Positions 62,166-64,000 of a stretch of 64,000 bases of DNA are shown in pieces. Under the pieces are notes generated by a model. That model worked only from the letters and a program-made list of their open reading frames with translations, did not search any database and was not told the DNA's origin. The stretch is from Atherinomorus stipes (Eukaryota > Chordata > Actinopteri > Atheriniformes > Atherinidae): contig JALJCO010007865.1 in assembly GCA_023101725.1 (NCBI GenBank), positions 122,001-186,000 of the forward strand, in the 5' to 3' direction. Position numbers and translations under genes: made by a program. The first letter of the stretch is position 1, and every line of letters starts with the position of its first letter.

Positions 62166-64000
62166 CTTCCAGAAGACATACAGTATAGCCAGTCAAGAAA
62201 ACAAAGGCTGAGTTTCAGGGCAAGGAGGACAGAAACGAGGATCTCTTCCAGCACCAGCTCTCTGCTATCAGAGATGACTAAATAAACTCATCCAGGAGCT
62301 GATAAAGGAATGAAGAGTTTGTGTCTCTGCTGTAGCAGCAGGGGTGGAGTTAGAGGGGGTCAGGGTGGCACTGGCCACCTCTAAAATATGATTAGACAGC
62401 CCGGGTGTCACCTCAGGTGACTGATGAGTTACAGAAAACATCTTTCCAGACCTGCATGGATGACCAGTATCACCAGTTTGAAGTCAATTGACCCTGCACC
62501 AGCCCCGCCCTAGAACCGCCACTGACCAATCATACGTTTGCAACGGTAACTAAGGAGAGGAGTTTCTGGCAAACTTCACTTCCATAGACGGGATTTTCAA
62601 GTCTGATGACAGAAAAAGTCAGAATAACTCTGAGATCTCTGGATAACATACCTATAGGTTATCATGACCTTAGATGACTGTCCAACGTTGTAAATCCAGA
62701 TATTCACGCTGCTTTCCATGTTCACAGATACGAGGTAATCAGGACTAGTTCCCCAAGCAATGGCGGCGCCGCAAGATGGCGCAACACACAAAACGCTCAT
62801 CGGATTAGTCTATAGGGCCCAAATAGGGTGTACATTTGGACACAGCGTGAGATCTGTATCGGTTGATATTGGAAATTATGAGTTGGAGAATATCGATATA
62901 TTGGATATTGGTAAAAAATAAAAAAATAAATAAATAAAAAACCAGAAAACCCAATATTGACCATCCATATTAACTTCTAATGTCTCCTGAATGTGACCAC
63001 AGTTACAGCTGTGGATGTAAGAGTATAAAGATCCAGCACCACCAGAGAAACAGGTTGAAGCATTTCAGGCAGTCCTGGCAGGTTTAAGTCAACCATTTGG
63101 AATAAAGAAGAGCTGTTCAGCAGCACCGTAGAAAAAAAAAACAGACGAGCTATTACAAACATTAACACAGACAGCTCAGCCTGGAGGTGGAGTCCTCTCT
63201 GAAGCAGGGCCGAGGAGGGGTGATGCTTCAGGGACAAAACAAAAAAGCAATCGCAAATCAGCTGGCTGATCAAGAGCAGAACTACTCAAAGGAACGATAA
63301 CTTTCAGAGAGAGCTCTTTGAAAAAGTGAGGAAGGCCATAAGCAAGTCAGTCTGAGAGCGCTGGGAGCAGAGATCCTGCTGGCTCCAGCATGAAAACCTG
63401 AGGAGGAGAAGACGCTGCTGGCAGAGAGAAGCTCTGGATTCATCAGAAGTGGTGAGATGAAAGAGAATATCCAGCCACGCAGACAAAGGAAATCTGCTGC
63501 CTCAGCTTATCGCTGGAACAACAACGTTTTCCTGGTCGCTCTGGATGGAAATTTGAAACATAAAGATTTATTTTTCCTTAAACTTGTAATGGAGGGGAAG
63601 AAGCTGAAGAGCCTCAGGAGCATCCATGCAGTTTGCCTGCACTCACCACCAACATCACTTCTTTTAATTGAATTGAATTGAATTGAATTTGATTTTATTT
63701 GATTTATTTTTACTACTAATAATTAATTTGTTTATTTTTTGTAATATCAGATTTAGCCCCAACCTCCCCCCAAATCTCTGGTCCAGTCTGCAGTGACTGG
63801 TCTCAGTCCTGCTGCTGCCACAGCTCAGCGCTGCCCTCTACTGGAAATTGTGATGTAAAGCATGCAGCCTGTAAAGTGCTGATTAAACACATTTAACTCA
63901 GTTGCTATTAAAAATGAACAAAAACATCAAATTAATGTTAAATGACATGCCAGTGGCATATAAATCTGTGTACTTTTGACATTTCTGTGTGACAACAACG
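62166..64000. other. No gene seen; (TTGAA)n microsatellite at 63666-63690
   Basis: Short open frames only. 62345-62520 (GGGGTGGAGTTAGAGGGGGT and following) resembles an interspersed repeat, and 62860-62930 is AT-rich with GATATTGG words. A pure (AATTG)5-type microsatellite lies at 63666-63690. Confidence 0.45.

Overview
The window looks like a nuclear chromosome segment from a ray-finned fish, probably an advanced teleost. It has vertebrate GT-AG introns, one recognisable vertebrate zinc-finger gene, and a dense layer of repeats of teleost type: Tc1-like elements, LINE-2/jockey-like fragments, tRNA-derived SINEs, and hAT-like and TTAA-flanked MITEs. No bacterial, plasmid or phage features are visible. 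I do not name a species.

The only host gene I can support is znf507, on the minus strand. It has a probable non-coding first exon near 53.5 kb and seven coding exons from 49,148 down to the stop at 21,057. The splice phases agree throughout, and the joined reading frame is 3,117 nt, or 1,038 residues with ten C2H2 zinc fingers. Conserved blocks match the vertebrate ZNF507 family by memory; no database search was possible. The introns hold most of the repeats: intron 5 is about 10.7 kb, intron 6 about 5.5 kb and intron 1 about 4.3 kb.

Layout: 0-21 kb is downstream of the znf507 stop and holds LINE and Tc1 remnants, MITEs, a minisatellite and some unique DNA with a possible distal poly(A) signal. 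21-53.6 kb is znf507. 53.6-64 kb is upstream of the gene and holds a CpG/E-box/YY1-type promoter followed by nested Tc1, LINE, foldback and hAT-like elements.

The most notable observation is intron 2 of znf507 (47,202-48,248). Its two ends coincide with the termini of a hAT-like MITE, flanked by an 8-bp target-site duplication (GGTACAAG / GGTGCAAG). One duplication copy supplies the GT donor, and the element terminus plus the first base of the other copy supplies the AG acceptor. Splicing removes the element and one duplication copy and restores the uninterrupted coding sequence. This looks like an intron made by a DNA transposon inserted into an ancestral large exon. Other points of interest are a 93-bp near-perfect palindrome in intron 5, a frameshifted THAP-domain exon inside an element inserted in a Tc1 copy, a MITE inserted into a copy of itself, and a four-layer nest of elements in intron 1.
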